Source: an uncultured Alphaproteobacteria bacterium
GTDB taxonomy: Bacteria > Pseudomonadota > Alphaproteobacteria > HIMB59
Reading direction: 5' to 3'
DNA length: 64,000 nucleotides
NCBI GenBank assembly: GCA_902575065.1
Contig: CACGPU010000001.1
Location: 62,001 to 126,000, forward strand
Under the pieces are notes generated by a model. It searched no databases. It worked only from the letters and a program-made list of their open reading frames with translations, and was not told the DNA's origin. This document shows, one piece after another, positions 38,725-45,942 of the stretch. The stretch's first letter is position 1; every line of letters begins with the position of its first letter. Made by a program: the position numbers and the translations under genes.

Positions 38725-40050
38725 ATGACAATTGAATTTATCAAAAAGAGCTTAAATGAAAAACAAAGAGCTGAAGAAAACAATAAAGTTAAAGTAGTAG
38801 TTGAGGACACTTTAAAGGAAATTGAATTAAAGGGAGATAGCTATGTAAGAGAATTATCAGAGAAATTTGATAAATACTCACCTAGTTCATTTAGATTATC
38901 TGAAGATGAAATAAGTAAATTAGTGGATGAAGTTTCTGATAATGACAAAGAGGATATTAGATTTGCTCAAAAACAAGTTCGATCGTTTGCTGAGGCACAA
39001 TTAAAAAGTTTAAGTGAAATTGAAGTGGAAACACAACCAGGTGTAATTCTTGGACATAAAAATATACCTGTTCAATCTGTTGGCTGTTATGTTCCTGCAG
39101 GAAAATTTCCAATGGTGGCATCAGCTCATATGTCTGTAGTCACTGCTTCAGTTGCTGGAGTTCCTAGAATAATAGCAACAACACCACCCTATCAAGGAAA
39201 ACCAAATGCTGCTGTAGTTACAGCTATGAAAATGGGAGGAGCACATGAAATATACGTTTTAGGTGGAATGCAGGGTGTTGGAGCTATGGCTATTGGAACT
39301 GAAACCATAGAGCCAGTAGATATGATTGTTGGTCCTGGAAACGCATACGTTGCGGAAGCAAAAAGACAATTATTTGGTAAGGTTGGTATCGATTTATTTG
39401 CTGGCCCTACTGAAACAATGATTATCTGCGATGATACTGTAGATGCAGAGATATGTGCTACAGATCTTCTTGGACAAGCAGAGCACGGTTATAATTCACC
39501 TGCAATAATGATTACTAATTCAAGAGATTTAGCAACAGAAACAATAAAAGAAATAGATAGACTGCTAAAAATTTTACCAACAAAAGATACTGCTGGTATT
39601 AGCTGGAAGGATTATGGTGAAATAATTTTGTGTGAAAGTTATGATGAGATGTTAATGAAAGCTAATGAAATAGCTTCAGAGCATGTTCAAGTTATGACAG
39701 ATAGAGATGAATGGTTTTTAAAAAATATGACATCTTATGGAGCACTTTTTTTGGGTGCAAGGACAAATGTTGCTAATGGAGATAAAGTAATAGGAACAAA
39801 CCATACTTTACCGACAAAAAAAGCTGGAAGATATACAGGTGGTTTATGGGTCGGTAAATTTATAAAAACTCATACTTATCAAAAAATTACAACTGATGAA
39901 GCAGCTACAAAAATTGCAGAATATGGATCAAGATTATCATATTTAGAGGGTTTTATAGGTCATGCCGAACAATGTAATGTTAGAGCAAGAAGATATGGTG
40001 GTATTAATGTAGCCTATGGAAAACCAGTATCTAAAATCAAACCTGAGTGA
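38725..40050 (+). CDS. histidinol dehydrogenase-like dehydrogenase
   Basis: 441 residues of the HisD family. Recognisable are [53 protein letters not shown] (zinc Gln and His), SEHVQVMT (catalytic Glu-His pair), [13 protein letters not shown] (zinc Asp, His) and FIGHAEQ (zinc His). All zinc and catalytic residues of HisD are present. There is no histidine gene nearby, and the [15 protein letters not shown] segment is of the kind found in catabolic relatives such as sulfopropanediol dehydrogenase. It probably oxidises a hydroxymethyl or diol group to a carboxylate in two NAD steps. Confidence 0.85.
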   Translation: MTIEFIKKSLNEKQRAEENNKVKVVVEDTLKEIELKGDSYVRELSEKFDKYSPSSFRLSEDEISKLVDEVSDNDKEDIRFAQKQVRSFAEAQLKSLSEIEVETQPGVILGHKNIPVQSVGCYVPAGKFPMVASAHMSVVTASVAGVPRIIATTPPYQGKPNAAVVTAMKMGGAHEIYVLGGMQGVGAMAIGTETIEPVDMIVGPGNAYVAEAKRQLFGKVGIDLFAGPTETMIICDDTVDAEICATDLLGQAEHGYNSPAIMITNSRDLATETIKEIDRLLKILPTKDTAGISWKDYGEIILCESYDEMLMKANEIASEHVQVMTDRDEWFLKNMTSYGALFLGARTNVANGDKVIGTNHTLPTKKAGRYTGGLWVGKFIKTHTYQKITTDEAATKIAEYGSRLSYLEGFIGHAEQCNVRARRYGGINVAYGKPVSKIKPE

Positions 40051-40817
40051 TGTATTTAAAAAGTTTAAGTCTCAAGAAAAAAGTAGCACTTGTGACAGGT
40101 GCGGGAAAAGGTATTGGAAGAGCTTCAGCTATTGCTTTAGCAGAAGCAGGTGCTGATTTAATAATTTTAAGTCGCACTGAAAAAGATCTAATTAAAGTTA
40201 AAAAAGAAATAAACAAATTAAAAAGAAAATGTGAATTTTATGTTTGTGATTTATTTGATTTTGATCAAATAACTGAAGTTTTTTCAAAAATTAATAGATT
40301 AGATATTTTAGTAAATAATGCGGGAACAAATATACCTGAGTTTTTTAACAATATTAAAAAAGAAGATATGGATTATATGGTTGATTTAAATTTGAAAGCT
40401 TCATTTCACGTTGCACAACTAGCATCCAGAAAGATGTTAAAGTCTAAAAATAGAAAAACAAATGGAGGAAGTATCATTAATATGTCCTCTCAGCTAGGCA
40501 AAGTTGGAGCACCAAATAGAAGTACTTACAATATGACAAAATTTGGCATTGAAGGGTTAACTAAAGGAATGGCTCTGGATTTAGCTCCAAGAAATATTCG
40601 TGTCAATTCTGTTTGTCCAACCTTTGTTGAAACTCCAATGGTAAAAAAGTTTTTTATTAATAAAAAATTTAAAAAAGAAACTTTAAAAAATATACCTCTT
40701 GGTAGATTAGCTACTGAAAGTGACGTAGCAACTGCAGTTGTATATCTGGCATCAAATGGTTCATCAATGATTACAGGTTCGTCGATAGTGGTAGACGGTG
40801 GTTGGACTGCTAAATAA
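40050..40817 (+). CDS. short-chain dehydrogenase/reductase
   Basis: About 255 residues from the ATG at 40050, which overlaps the HisD-like stop in TGATG (a GTG at 40047 is less likely). The NAD(P) loop is VTGAGKGIGRASA, then LVNNAG, the catalytic Tyr-Lys pair in STYNMTKFGIEGL, and the C-terminal GSSIVVDGGWTAK. A classical SDR that oxidises or reduces an alcohol or ketone. Translational coupling with the HisD-like gene suggests consecutive steps on the same carbon skeleton. Confidence 0.9.
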   Translation: MYLKSLSLKKKVALVTGAGKGIGRASAIALAEAGADLIILSRTEKDLIKVKKEINKLKRKCEFYVCDLFDFDQITEVFSKINRLDILVNNAGTNIPEFFNNIKKEDMDYMVDLNLKASFHVAQLASRKMLKSKNRKTNGGSIINMSSQLGKVGAPNRSTYNMTKFGIEGLTKGMALDLAPRNIRVNSVCPTFVETPMVKKFFINKKFKKETLKNIPLGRLATESDVATAVVYLASNGSSMITGSSIVVDGGWTAK

Positions 40818-40848
40818 AATTAGTAATTAACAAAATTTAGATAATTTT

Positions 40849-41502
40849 ATGAAAGCAATAATTTTTGGATCTATAGGAACTTTAGTAGAAACGTCTGATA
40901 TTCAAAGACAGTCATTTAATCATGCATTTAAGGAAATAGGACTAGATTGGTATTGGGATAAAAATAATTACAAAAATTTACTTAAAAAGTCAGGGGGGAG
41001 AAATAGAGTTGAATATTTTGCTAATATTAATCAGAACACAGTAGACTCAAAAAAAATTAGAGAACTTAAAACTCAATATTTTAACAGATATTTAAATTCT
41101 AATATTATTAATCCCAGAGAGGGTGTTTTAGATGTAATTAAATATGCTAAATTAAACAATATAAAAATTGGTCTAGCATCAACTACTACAATTGAAAATA
41201 TAGATGCTATTTTCACAACTCTTAAAGATAAAATAATAAAAACAGATTTTAATTTTATTGGGAACAGTAAACTAATAAAAAAAGTAAAACCTCACCCAGA
41301 TATATATTTTGAAGCCCTTAAAAAATTAAGTTTAAAAGAAAATGAGTGTATAGCAATAGAGGACTCAGTTGAGAGTGCATTATCAGCCAATAAAGCTAAA
41401 ATAGAATGTATCGCATTTCCAGGACTATTTCATATGGATGATGATTTCAGTTTTTGTAAAAAATATTTGAATAAATTGGATATTTCAATTTTTGAAAATT
41501 GA
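40849..41502 (+). CDS. CbbY-like HAD protein lacking motif I aspartates
   Basis: 217 residues with a CbbY/beta-phosphoglucomutase-like HAD plan: cap domain after residue 15, LASTTTIENI (motif II Ser/Thr), KKVKPHPDIYFEAL (motif III Lys) and CIAIEDSVESALSA (motif IV). Motif I, normally DxDGTL, reads FGSIGTLVET, so both catalytic aspartates are missing. It can hardly be a standard phosphatase; binding or another chemistry is more likely. It closes the SnoaL-HisD-SDR operon, with 31 bp after the SDR gene, and is the last chromosomal gene before the tRNA-Arg island. Confidence 0.75.
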   Translation: MKAIIFGSIGTLVETSDIQRQSFNHAFKEIGLDWYWDKNNYKNLLKKSGGRNRVEYFANINQNTVDSKKIRELKTQYFNRYLNSNIINPREGVLDVIKYAKLNNIKIGLASTTTIENIDAIFTTLKDKIIKTDFNFIGNSKLIKKVKPHPDIYFEALKKLSLKENECIAIEDSVESALSANKAKIECIAFPGLFHMDDDFSFCKKYLNKLDISIFEN

Positions 41503-41538
41503 TAAATTAACATTTAATCCTTTATTATAATGATATGT

Positions 41539-41584
41539 TGGCGCGCTCTGCAGGATTCGAACCTGCGACCCTCTGCTTAGAAGG
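41539..41584. repeat. distal attachment site: 46-bp copy of the tRNA-Arg 3' part
   Basis: Forty-six bases identical to 50405-50450, covering the tRNA-Arg CCA end, T arm, variable loop and the anticodon-stem side up to AAGG. After 41584 the sequences differ (AATAAG against CAGATG), so this is only the tRNA 3' part without a 5' half. It marks the distal junction of an element that integrated into the tRNA gene. Confidence 0.93.
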
Positions 41585-41631
41585 AATAAGTGCTTATTTC
41601 AAAAGACAACATAACTCAACAACTATAGAGA

Positions 41632-41718
41632 TGTACCCTATTCTGTTTACCTTATGTGTACCTTTCTTGTTATATAAATACTAAACTTAACTAACATTAC
41701 AATACATTTGGGTACACA
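41632..41718. promoter_or_regulatory. putative recombinase arm sites, left end
   Basis: Within 134 bp of the left attachment copy are TGTACCC (41632-41638), TGTGTACC (41655-41662) and the inverse GGTACACA (41711-41718). The same words occur near the right end in the same order and relative orientation. They are candidates for integrase arm-type or excisionase sites. The rest of 41585-41778 holds no ORF or other signal that I see. Confidence 0.5.
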
Positions 41719-41778
41719 GAATTGGTAAGTTATTCATTATACAAAAATAATATTATTATTAATTTTAATCATTCTTTT

Positions 41779-41841
41779 GTGAAATTTTCGCCGTAATTAA
41801 TTTGAATTCATATTAGTTTTAATTAATTTCATAACATTTAG
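41779..41841. repeat. 63-bp repeat, copy 1 (3' flank module)
   Basis: Sixty-three bases that align without gaps to 42300-42362, 51 identical. It lies 10 bp after the stop of the small gene at 41852-42160 (minus strand). The other copy lies 13 bp after the stop of the DUF1376 gene. Thus the same 3' flank follows both genes. Confidence 0.75.
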
Positions 41842-41851
41842 TTAAACACAA

Positions 41852-42160
41852 TTACCCCTCTATAGTCAAAGGCTCAGGGAAGTTGGTAAAAGCAGTATCA
41901 GAAATTGGAGTCATTACAGCTGAGTCAACATCTACAACCTGAGCTCTACGCTTGGTTAACTCTTCATCTGATTGAAATTTTTGTAAGTGCTCCTTAGATT
42001 GAAAGTGCATAACAGTATTTAATATGGTGTTATCGTTTGCTTGAGTTCCAGCAAATATAAAAGTCATTCCATATTCTTTTAATTTATCACTATTTTCTTG
42101 AACCATTTTTTTCCATTCTTGAAAATCTTTAATCAACTTAATCTGTCCTAGTACTAACAT
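41852..42160 (-). CDS. small alpha/beta-barrel-like protein
   Basis: 102 residues with a good ribosome-binding site (AAGGAG) ten bases before the ATG. The sequence (KLIKDFQEWKKMVQ, LKEYGMTFIFAGTQAND, VMHFQSKEHLQKFQSDEEL) has the beta-alpha-beta rhythm of the dimeric ferredoxin-like antibiotic monooxygenase or DUF3764-type families. I do not recognise a specific function. It is followed by a 63-bp repeat that also follows the next gene, so it may have been added to the island as a unit. Confidence 0.65.
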   Translation of the reverse strand: MLVLGQIKLIKDFQEWKKMVQENSDKLKEYGMTFIFAGTQANDNTILNTVMHFQSKEHLQKFQSDEELTKRRAQVVDVDSAVMTPISDTAFTNFPEPLTIEG

Positions 42161-42299
42161 TTATAATCTCCTTATTATCTAATTGATAAAATTAAATATC
42201 TCTTACGAGAGATCAATACAATAATTGTATTGGAAAATAAAAAACCTAGGCAGTTCAATAATAACAATTAGATGAAATATTTAATTTAATGCTTTTTTT

Positions 42300-42362
42300 G
42301 TGAGAATTTCGCTATAATTAATACAGATTCATATAAATTTTGATTAAATTCATAACATTTAG
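42300..42362. repeat. 63-bp repeat, copy 2 (3' flank module)
   Basis: Ungapped match to 41779-41841 (51 of 63 bases). It contains AATTTCG and an AT-rich tract ending CATAACATTTAG, which is the most conserved part. No strong hairpin is visible, so it is not an obvious terminator. The remaining bases between 42163 and 42299 show nothing else. Confidence 0.75.
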
Positions 42363-42375
42363 ATAATAGTTATTG

Positions 42376-43221
42376 TTAGTCAGTAATAGATCCGTACTTT
42401 CGTTCACACCTATTAATTCTTTCAGAACTGTAGACAGGCAACCAACGACCCATTCTTTTTGCAAATTCCCAATCTTTTTTATCTTGTTCTTCTTGGTAAT
42501 CAGCTTCACTCTGTTCTATAAGGTTTTGTTGAATGTTAAACGAAGTATCTTCTAACCACTTATAGTTACTGATCCACTTATCAAGGGAAGTTATATATTT
42601 AGGTTGATCTGAATACTGTTTTTGATGTTCTTTGTAGAGGATAAATAACTGTTCGATACTAGGTATCTCTAAGTTTGGGTCATCAATGATTGATAAATAA
42701 TTCTTTACCGATTGAACCAAGCTCCCTCTTTTGTATTGGAGTTGATCCCACTCCCCTTTAAAAGAAGCCATAGTTTTATTCCAAAGAGCTTTATCGAACC
42801 TTGTTTGATTTTCCTTATATATTTGTTTTAATTCTACTTCTTGTTTTAATTCTGGTTCTAATTCCTTATCCATTTCTATTGCATTTGCATTACCATTATT
42901 CCAACGAATGTTTGCATTTTTACTGAGAACCTTAGACTTATTCAATGCATGATCCCATTTCTCTTTGTCAGAAATATGAAAAATTTTTCCATTTTCTTTC
43001 TCAAAAAGATAATCAAAGTTAACTCTAGCGGATCTAAATTTTTTTGGAGTTGTATTACAAATCTTTGCTAAATAACTATCATCGTCTTTAAGAGGTATGC
43101 TATTATTTTCCCAAAGTTGTAATCTAAGCTTCCAAACACAACCTACTTCATATGGAGTTAACAAGTGAGTGGAAGCGACTTCATCAGATGTCGCTAGGTG
43201 GAGAAAGGGAAGTTTCTTCAT
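42376..43221 (-). CDS. DUF1376/YdaU-like replication-associated protein
   Basis: 281 residues. The first 85 residues (TPYEVGCVWKLRLQLWENNS, LKDDDSYLAKICNTTPKKF) match the DUF1376/YdaU winged-helix domain found in prophage replication modules. The middle is charged with a Glu/Lys-rich linker, and the C-terminus is hydrophilic. These proteins usually stand where phages carry a DnaT- or DnaC-like loader. It shares TAATG with the small gene upstream, and belongs to the excisionase-led minus-strand operon. Confidence 0.75.
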   Translation of the reverse strand: MKKLPFLHLATSDEVASTHLLTPYEVGCVWKLRLQLWENNSIPLKDDDSYLAKICNTTPKKFRSARVNFDYLFEKENGKIFHISDKEKWDHALNKSKVLSKNANIRWNNGNANAIEMDKELEPELKQEVELKQIYKENQTRFDKALWNKTMASFKGEWDQLQYKRGSLVQSVKNYLSIIDDPNLEIPSIEQLFILYKEHQKQYSDQPKYITSLDKWISNYKWLEDTSFNIQQNLIEQSEADYQEEQDKKDWEFAKRMGRWLPVYSSERINRCERKYGSITD

Positions 43222-43349
43222 TACTCACTCACTTGATTTCCTTTTGTTAGATTTTCGGAATAATTATTTTCATCTATTGCTTGTATATAGCCGATAAGAT
43301 TATCTGAGAGTTCTCTGATCTTCACAAGCTCTTTAAGTATTTCACTCAT
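43221..43349 (-). CDS. 42-residue hypothetical protein
   Basis: A small ORF, MSEILKELVKIRELSDNLIG onward, that overlaps the excisionase stop as ATGA at its start and the DUF1376 start as TAATG at its end. The double coupling is strong evidence of translation even though the protein is tiny. It is helical and hydrophilic, and could be a partner of the neighbouring DNA-binding proteins. No family recognised. Confidence 0.65.
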   Translation of the reverse strand: MSEILKELVKIRELSDNLIGYIQAIDENNYSENLTKGNQVSE

Positions 43350-43615
43350 TGTTGAACTACCCTACTACTAGCTAGGGCGTTCTCTATATCTTCTCTTTTG
43401 TAAAGAACCTTCCTTCCAATCTTATGAAAAGGAAATAAAGATCTATTAGTGGATCTGTAAAACCTAAGTGAATTTGATGTGTATATTGGATATTCTTTTG
43501 CGACTTCCTTCTCAGTAAGATAGTCATCTTTCTGTTTCTTAGAAGAAAAGTCATCACCCTCAATGAGGGATTGATATAAATCTGTTGTCATAATTAGATT
43601 ATGCAAATTATTCAC
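43346..43615 (-). CDS. excisionase-like (AlpA/HTH_17) DNA-binding protein
   Basis: 89 residues. The C-terminal 55 residues, YLTEKEVAKEYPIYTSNSLR, RSTNRSLFPFHKIGRKVLY and REDIENAL, are a MerR/AlpA-type winged helix as in excisionases of tRNA islands. An internal ATG at 43591 (MTTDLYQ) is an alternative start. It would control excision with the recombinase at the other end of the element and may regulate the divergent cargo genes that start at 43685. Confidence 0.82.
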   Translation of the reverse strand: MNNLHNLIMTTDLYQSLIEGDDFSSKKQKDDYLTEKEVAKEYPIYTSNSLRFYRSTNRSLFPFHKIGRKVLYKREDIENALASSRVVQQ

Positions 43616-43684
43616 AGAATAAATCCCCCCTATCTTGGAGGTAGTTTAGAACTTTGATAGATATAAATAAAAGGGAGGTGAATA

Positions 43685-43837
43685 ATGCAAACAATTTTAC
43701 TTTTAGCTATTTTAGGTTTGTTAGGTTTCATTTGTGCATTTACTTATTTACTAGCTAATATTGATCGTAATTTATCTATTATAAGGCACGATGTTGAGAA
43801 ATATTTAGATGATATAAGAGAAAAACCAATCAAATAA
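43685..43837 (+). CDS. 50-residue single-span membrane protein
   Basis: Starts at an ATG eight bases after GGGAGGTG, an excellent ribosome-binding site. The sequence is one hydrophobic segment (QTILLLAILGLLGFICAFTY) followed by a charged tail (IRHDVEKYLDDIREKPIK). The stop overlaps the next ATG (TAATG). It is oriented away from the excisionase operon, and its role is unknown. Confidence 0.65.
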   Translation: MQTILLLAILGLLGFICAFTYLLANIDRNLSIIRHDVEKYLDDIREKPIK

Positions 43838-44016
43838 TGGGTTGGTGGAGTGGTGAATTTGATGAGAAAGAGTTAAAACCACAACAACGCAAATGTGAAA
43901 AATGTGGTGAAACTTCTGATGTTTTAGAGAAATGGAAGCATATAGAAGTTCATATCTGTTTGGATTGTAGAAGAGAAATCTATATTGAGAGTATTGACTA
44001 TGTTGGCTATCATTAA
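43837..44016 (+). CDS. 59-residue zinc-ribbon-like protein
   Basis: The ORF begins MGWWSGEFDEKEL and contains two CxxC pairs, KCEKCGE and HICLDCRRE, 18 residues apart, the pattern of a small zinc ribbon. The start shares TAATG with the preceding small membrane protein gene, so the pair is coupled. Such proteins often bind nucleic acid or act as adaptors. No specific family recognised. Confidence 0.68.
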   Translation: MGWWSGEFDEKELKPQQRKCEKCGETSDVLEKWKHIEVHICLDCRREIYIESIDYVGYH

Positions 44017-44033
44017 ATTTTAGGTAATATTAA

Positions 44034-44282
44034 TTGAGTGGTTTAATAAAAAATATTGTTGGAGTAGTAATTGCGCTTGGAGGACTAGCTTATTTTAGTA
44101 TGTATTATAGAGATAAAATTGAACCTAAAATAAATGATTTAGATTATTTTCTTGGAAATAGAATTAAGATTAGTCCTTTTACAAAAGCTTTATTAAGAAT
44201 ATTTCTTCAAATAATTATTTTTGCTTTATGTATGACTCTTTACTTTATCATTTTTTATATCGCATCTTCGGTAATGAATTAA
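44034..44282 (+). CDS. 82-residue membrane protein
   Basis: Starts at TTG (44034). It has two hydrophobic segments (about 8-25 and 56-80) joined by a charged loop with KIEPKINDLDYFLGN. Both ends are hydrophobic and no motif is recognisable. It lies 17 bp after the zinc-ribbon gene and 2 bp before the repeat-containing secreted protein, so it is part of the plus-strand cargo operon. Confidence 0.55.
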   Translation: MSGLIKNIVGVVIALGGLAYFSMYYRDKIEPKINDLDYFLGNRIKISPFTKALLRIFLQIIIFALCMTLYFIIFYIASSVMN

Positions 44283-44284
44283 AA

Positions 44285-44334
44285 ATGAAAACCCTCTTAA
44301 CCCTATTGTTATTAATCCCTAGTTTGAGTTGGGG
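44285..44334 (+). repeat. signal-peptide-coding 50-bp repeat, copy 1
   Basis: Fifty bases encoding the first 17 residues of the secreted protein. They match 44551-44600 and 46431-46480 with one difference (ACC against GCC at codon 6). The three downstream mature proteins are unrelated. Synonymous positions are also identical, which means recent DNA copying and not convergence of signal peptides. Confidence 0.9.
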
Positions 44335-44554
44335 GATTGGCAAATCACCTTTAGAAAAATGTATGGATAGGGTTATTGATGGTACTTTTGATGGTAATGA
44401 AAAAAGAGCTGCAGCTGCAGCACAGGTTTGTGCGGGTGTTGACTCAGGAGTGCTGAAATGTATGGATAGGGTTATTAATGGAACTTTTGATGGTAATGAA
44501 AAAAGAGCTGCAGCTGCTGCAATGGTTTGTACGGGTAATACGGGTAATAAATGA
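44285..44554 (+). CDS. secreted protein with a 33-residue tandem repeat
   Basis: 89 residues from the ATG at 44285 (a longer frame from 44228 lies over the previous gene and would bury the signal peptide). The signal peptide MKTLLTLLLLIPSLSWG is followed by two copies of a 33-residue unit, CMDRVIDGTFDGNEKRAAAA and onward, each with two cysteines 23 residues apart. It probably forms two small disulfide-closed helical units in the periplasm. No homologue recognised. Its stop overlaps the start of the next secreted protein (ATGA). Confidence 0.72.
   Translation: MKTLLTLLLLIPSLSWGIGKSPLEKCMDRVIDGTFDGNEKRAAAAAQVCAGVDSGVLKCMDRVINGTFDGNEKRAAAAAMVCTGNTGNK
44357..44536 (+). repeat. 99-bp tandem repeat inside the secreted protein gene
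   Basis: Unit 1 runs 44357-44455 and unit 2 44456-44536 (shortened). The shared part, from AAATGTATGGATAGGG on, is nearly identical apart from a few substitutions (GAT/AAT, GGT/GGA, CAG/ATG). A recent in-frame duplication, retaining both cysteines of each unit. Confidence 0.85.
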
Positions 44555-44600
44555 AAACCCTCTTAGCCCTATTGTTATTAATCCCTAGTTTGAGTTGGGG
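44551..44600 (+). repeat. signal-peptide-coding 50-bp repeat, copy 2
   Basis: Identical to 46431-46480 over 50 bases and with one change from 44285-44334. The overlap ATGA with the upstream stop is also shared with copy 3, so the copied segment begins exactly at the start codon. Confidence 0.9.
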
Positions 44601-44982
44601 TGAAATTGTCCTTTTTTGCTATACCACAGGAGGATATGATTATGAAAAGAGCGAAAGCATAGAACCAAATATTTTAAAAAATAAAGAAGATTTAATATTA
44701 AAAATTAATACAAAAAAAGAAGTGCCAATAAAATATTGCCCAAGTATTTCAGAGTGTCTAACTTTTAAGGATATAACTGTAGAGGGTGATTGTGAGGCCA
44801 AACTAAATTACACAAAAGACTTCATAGAAGAAACAGCTGTTTGTAATGAAGCTAATCTTAAATGGATTGATGTAATTAATCGTTACACTCTTGAATGGGT
44901 TAGTGAAAGAATTCAAATTGATAATGATAAAGTACTTGTAAGACAAACTCATCAATGCGTTAAAGAAGAGCCTAAGATATAG
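44551..44982 (+). CDS. secreted hypothetical protein
   Basis: 143 residues. Signal peptide MKTLLALLLLIPSLSWG, encoded by the repeated 50-bp segment. The mature part has about six cysteines (VLFCYTTGG, IKYCPSISECLTF, EGDCEAKL, AVCNEAN, HQCVKE), which suggests disulfides in the periplasm or outside. No family recognised. The start overlaps the previous stop in ATGA, so the two secreted proteins are co-translated. Confidence 0.7.
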   Translation: MKTLLALLLLIPSLSWGEIVLFCYTTGGYDYEKSESIEPNILKNKEDLILKINTKKEVPIKYCPSISECLTFKDITVEGDCEAKLNYTKDFIEETAVCNEANLKWIDVINRYTLEWVSERIQIDNDKVLVRQTHQCVKEEPKI

Positions 44983-44991
44983 AAAATATAA

Positions 44992-45447
44992 TTAATTAAA
45001 AAAATCTTTAACTAAATCAATAATGAATACCCCAGCAAATCCAAAAAAGAATATAGCACCAACAAACATAAGAATAATCATTGTAATTCCAGCATACTCA
45101 TCAAAATATTGTTTAAATCTTTGAAATTTAGTTAATTTTTTTCCTTTTTTTATCTCGTCATTGATGATTCTTTTTGCATTTAAGTAACTGGATTTATATA
45201 AAAGAAAAGCAAGAAAAATTAATGGTCCAAAACCTATTATGTATAATAAATACATAATACTATTACCTATCTCTGAGTCTAAAGCTTTGAGTAATGTGGC
45301 TAATCCACCTAAAGTAAGAATAGAAATTAAAACAAGAGCGCCTAGCACATATTGTAATTCTTTTCTCAGAAATTCTTGATTTTTCTCTATATCATTCAAC
45401 CTTTTGCTAATTGACTCAAACCATCTATCTAAATATTCTTTGTCCAT
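44992..45447 (-). CDS. membrane protein with N-terminal coiled coil
   Basis: 151 residues. The first 30 residues (WFESISKRLNDIEKNQEFLR) look like a short coiled coil, followed by three hydrophobic segments (about 32-55, 62-84, 120-147) and a lysine-rich loop (KRIINDEIKKGKKLTKFQRF). It is antisense to its neighbours and convergent with the secreted-protein genes. Small multi-span proteins with cytoplasmic coils in mobile islands are sometimes defence or immunity effectors; nothing here proves that. Confidence 0.6.
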   Translation of the reverse strand: MDKEYLDRWFESISKRLNDIEKNQEFLRKELQYVLGALVLISILTLGGLATLLKALDSEIGNSIMYLLYIIGFGPLIFLAFLLYKSSYLNAKRIINDEIKKGKKLTKFQRFKQYFDEYAGITMIILMFVGAIFFFGFAGVFIIDLVKDFFN

Positions 45448-45596
45448 AATGTGTTGATATAAATTTAAATTTATTTATAAATATTAAAAGCACCGATTTA
45501 CTTACACAATATTGCGGGTGCTATATAAATGCAGCTAAAACGGTGAATATTTAATTTCCCCATTAGTTGCCTTGTTTAAACCAAAGGAGGTTAACA

Positions 45597-45752
45597 ATGC
45601 CAATGAAAAAATTAACGCTTAAAGAAATAAGAGAACTAGGAATACCTATACATCGCTCTTATATTCAATTCCATCAAAAACCACCATCTAATAAAAAACT
45701 TAAAAAGTTTTTAAATGCCAACAATAAATCAAAGGATAGTAAAAATGGTTAA
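45597..45752 (+). CDS. 51-residue basic protein
   Basis: The start is the ATG at 45597, which has the ideal ribosome-binding site AAAGGAGG eight bases upstream; a longer frame to 45567 is rejected. The product, MPMKKLTLKEIRELGIPIHR onward, is very basic and ends in KSKDSKNG. The start of the next small ORF lies within its last codons. It looks like a small DNA- or RNA-binding protein, but no family is recognised. Confidence 0.62.
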   Translation: MPMKKLTLKEIRELGIPIHRSYIQFHQKPPSNKKLKKFLNANNKSKDSKNG

Positions 45753-45888
45753 AATCTTAAAAGGGATAATTGCTAAAAAGCCTGAAGATTTAGTCAAACT
45801 TAAGTATAAAACAGGAATAATTTTTGGAAGAAATCTTAGGCCTCTTAAAAATAGAAAGGTACTTAAAAATGACAAAATATCAAAATAG
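45745..45888 (+). CDS. 47-residue basic protein
   Basis: MVKILKGIIAKKPEDLVKLK onward, rich in lysine and arginine, with an RNLRPLKNRKVLKNDK tail. It overlaps the preceding ORF by 8 bp and the following one by 20 bp. The spacing suggests translational coupling. There is no independent strong ribosome-binding site, and the assignment as a real gene is moderate. Confidence 0.5.
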   Translation: MVKILKGIIAKKPEDLVKLKYKTGIIFGRNLRPLKNRKVLKNDKISK

Positions 45889-45940
45889 TCAAATGACTGA
45901 TGAGATGTTGTTAGCCTTATTGGTCAGTGGTAGGTTTTAA
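45869..45940 (+). CDS. 23-residue ORF in the coupled chain
   Basis: MTKYQNSQMTDEMLLALLVS then GRF. It overlaps the previous small ORF by 20 bp and stops 2 bp before the ATG of the secreted protein at 45943. It may be a leader peptide that couples translation of the next gene. Its size makes it uncertain. Confidence 0.35.
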   Translation: MTKYQNSQMTDEMLLALLVSGRF

Positions 45941-45942
45941 GT

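Noticed and set aside
41539-41584. Possible second tRNA-Arg gene
   Set aside because: Only the 3' part of the tRNA is present; the bases after 41584 do not form the anticodon stem, D arm or acceptor 5' strand. It is an attachment-site copy.
44228-44284. Longer N-terminus for the repeat-containing secreted protein
   Set aside because: It lies over the end of the preceding membrane protein gene and would place the signal peptide inside the protein. The repeated ATG at 44285 is the natural start.
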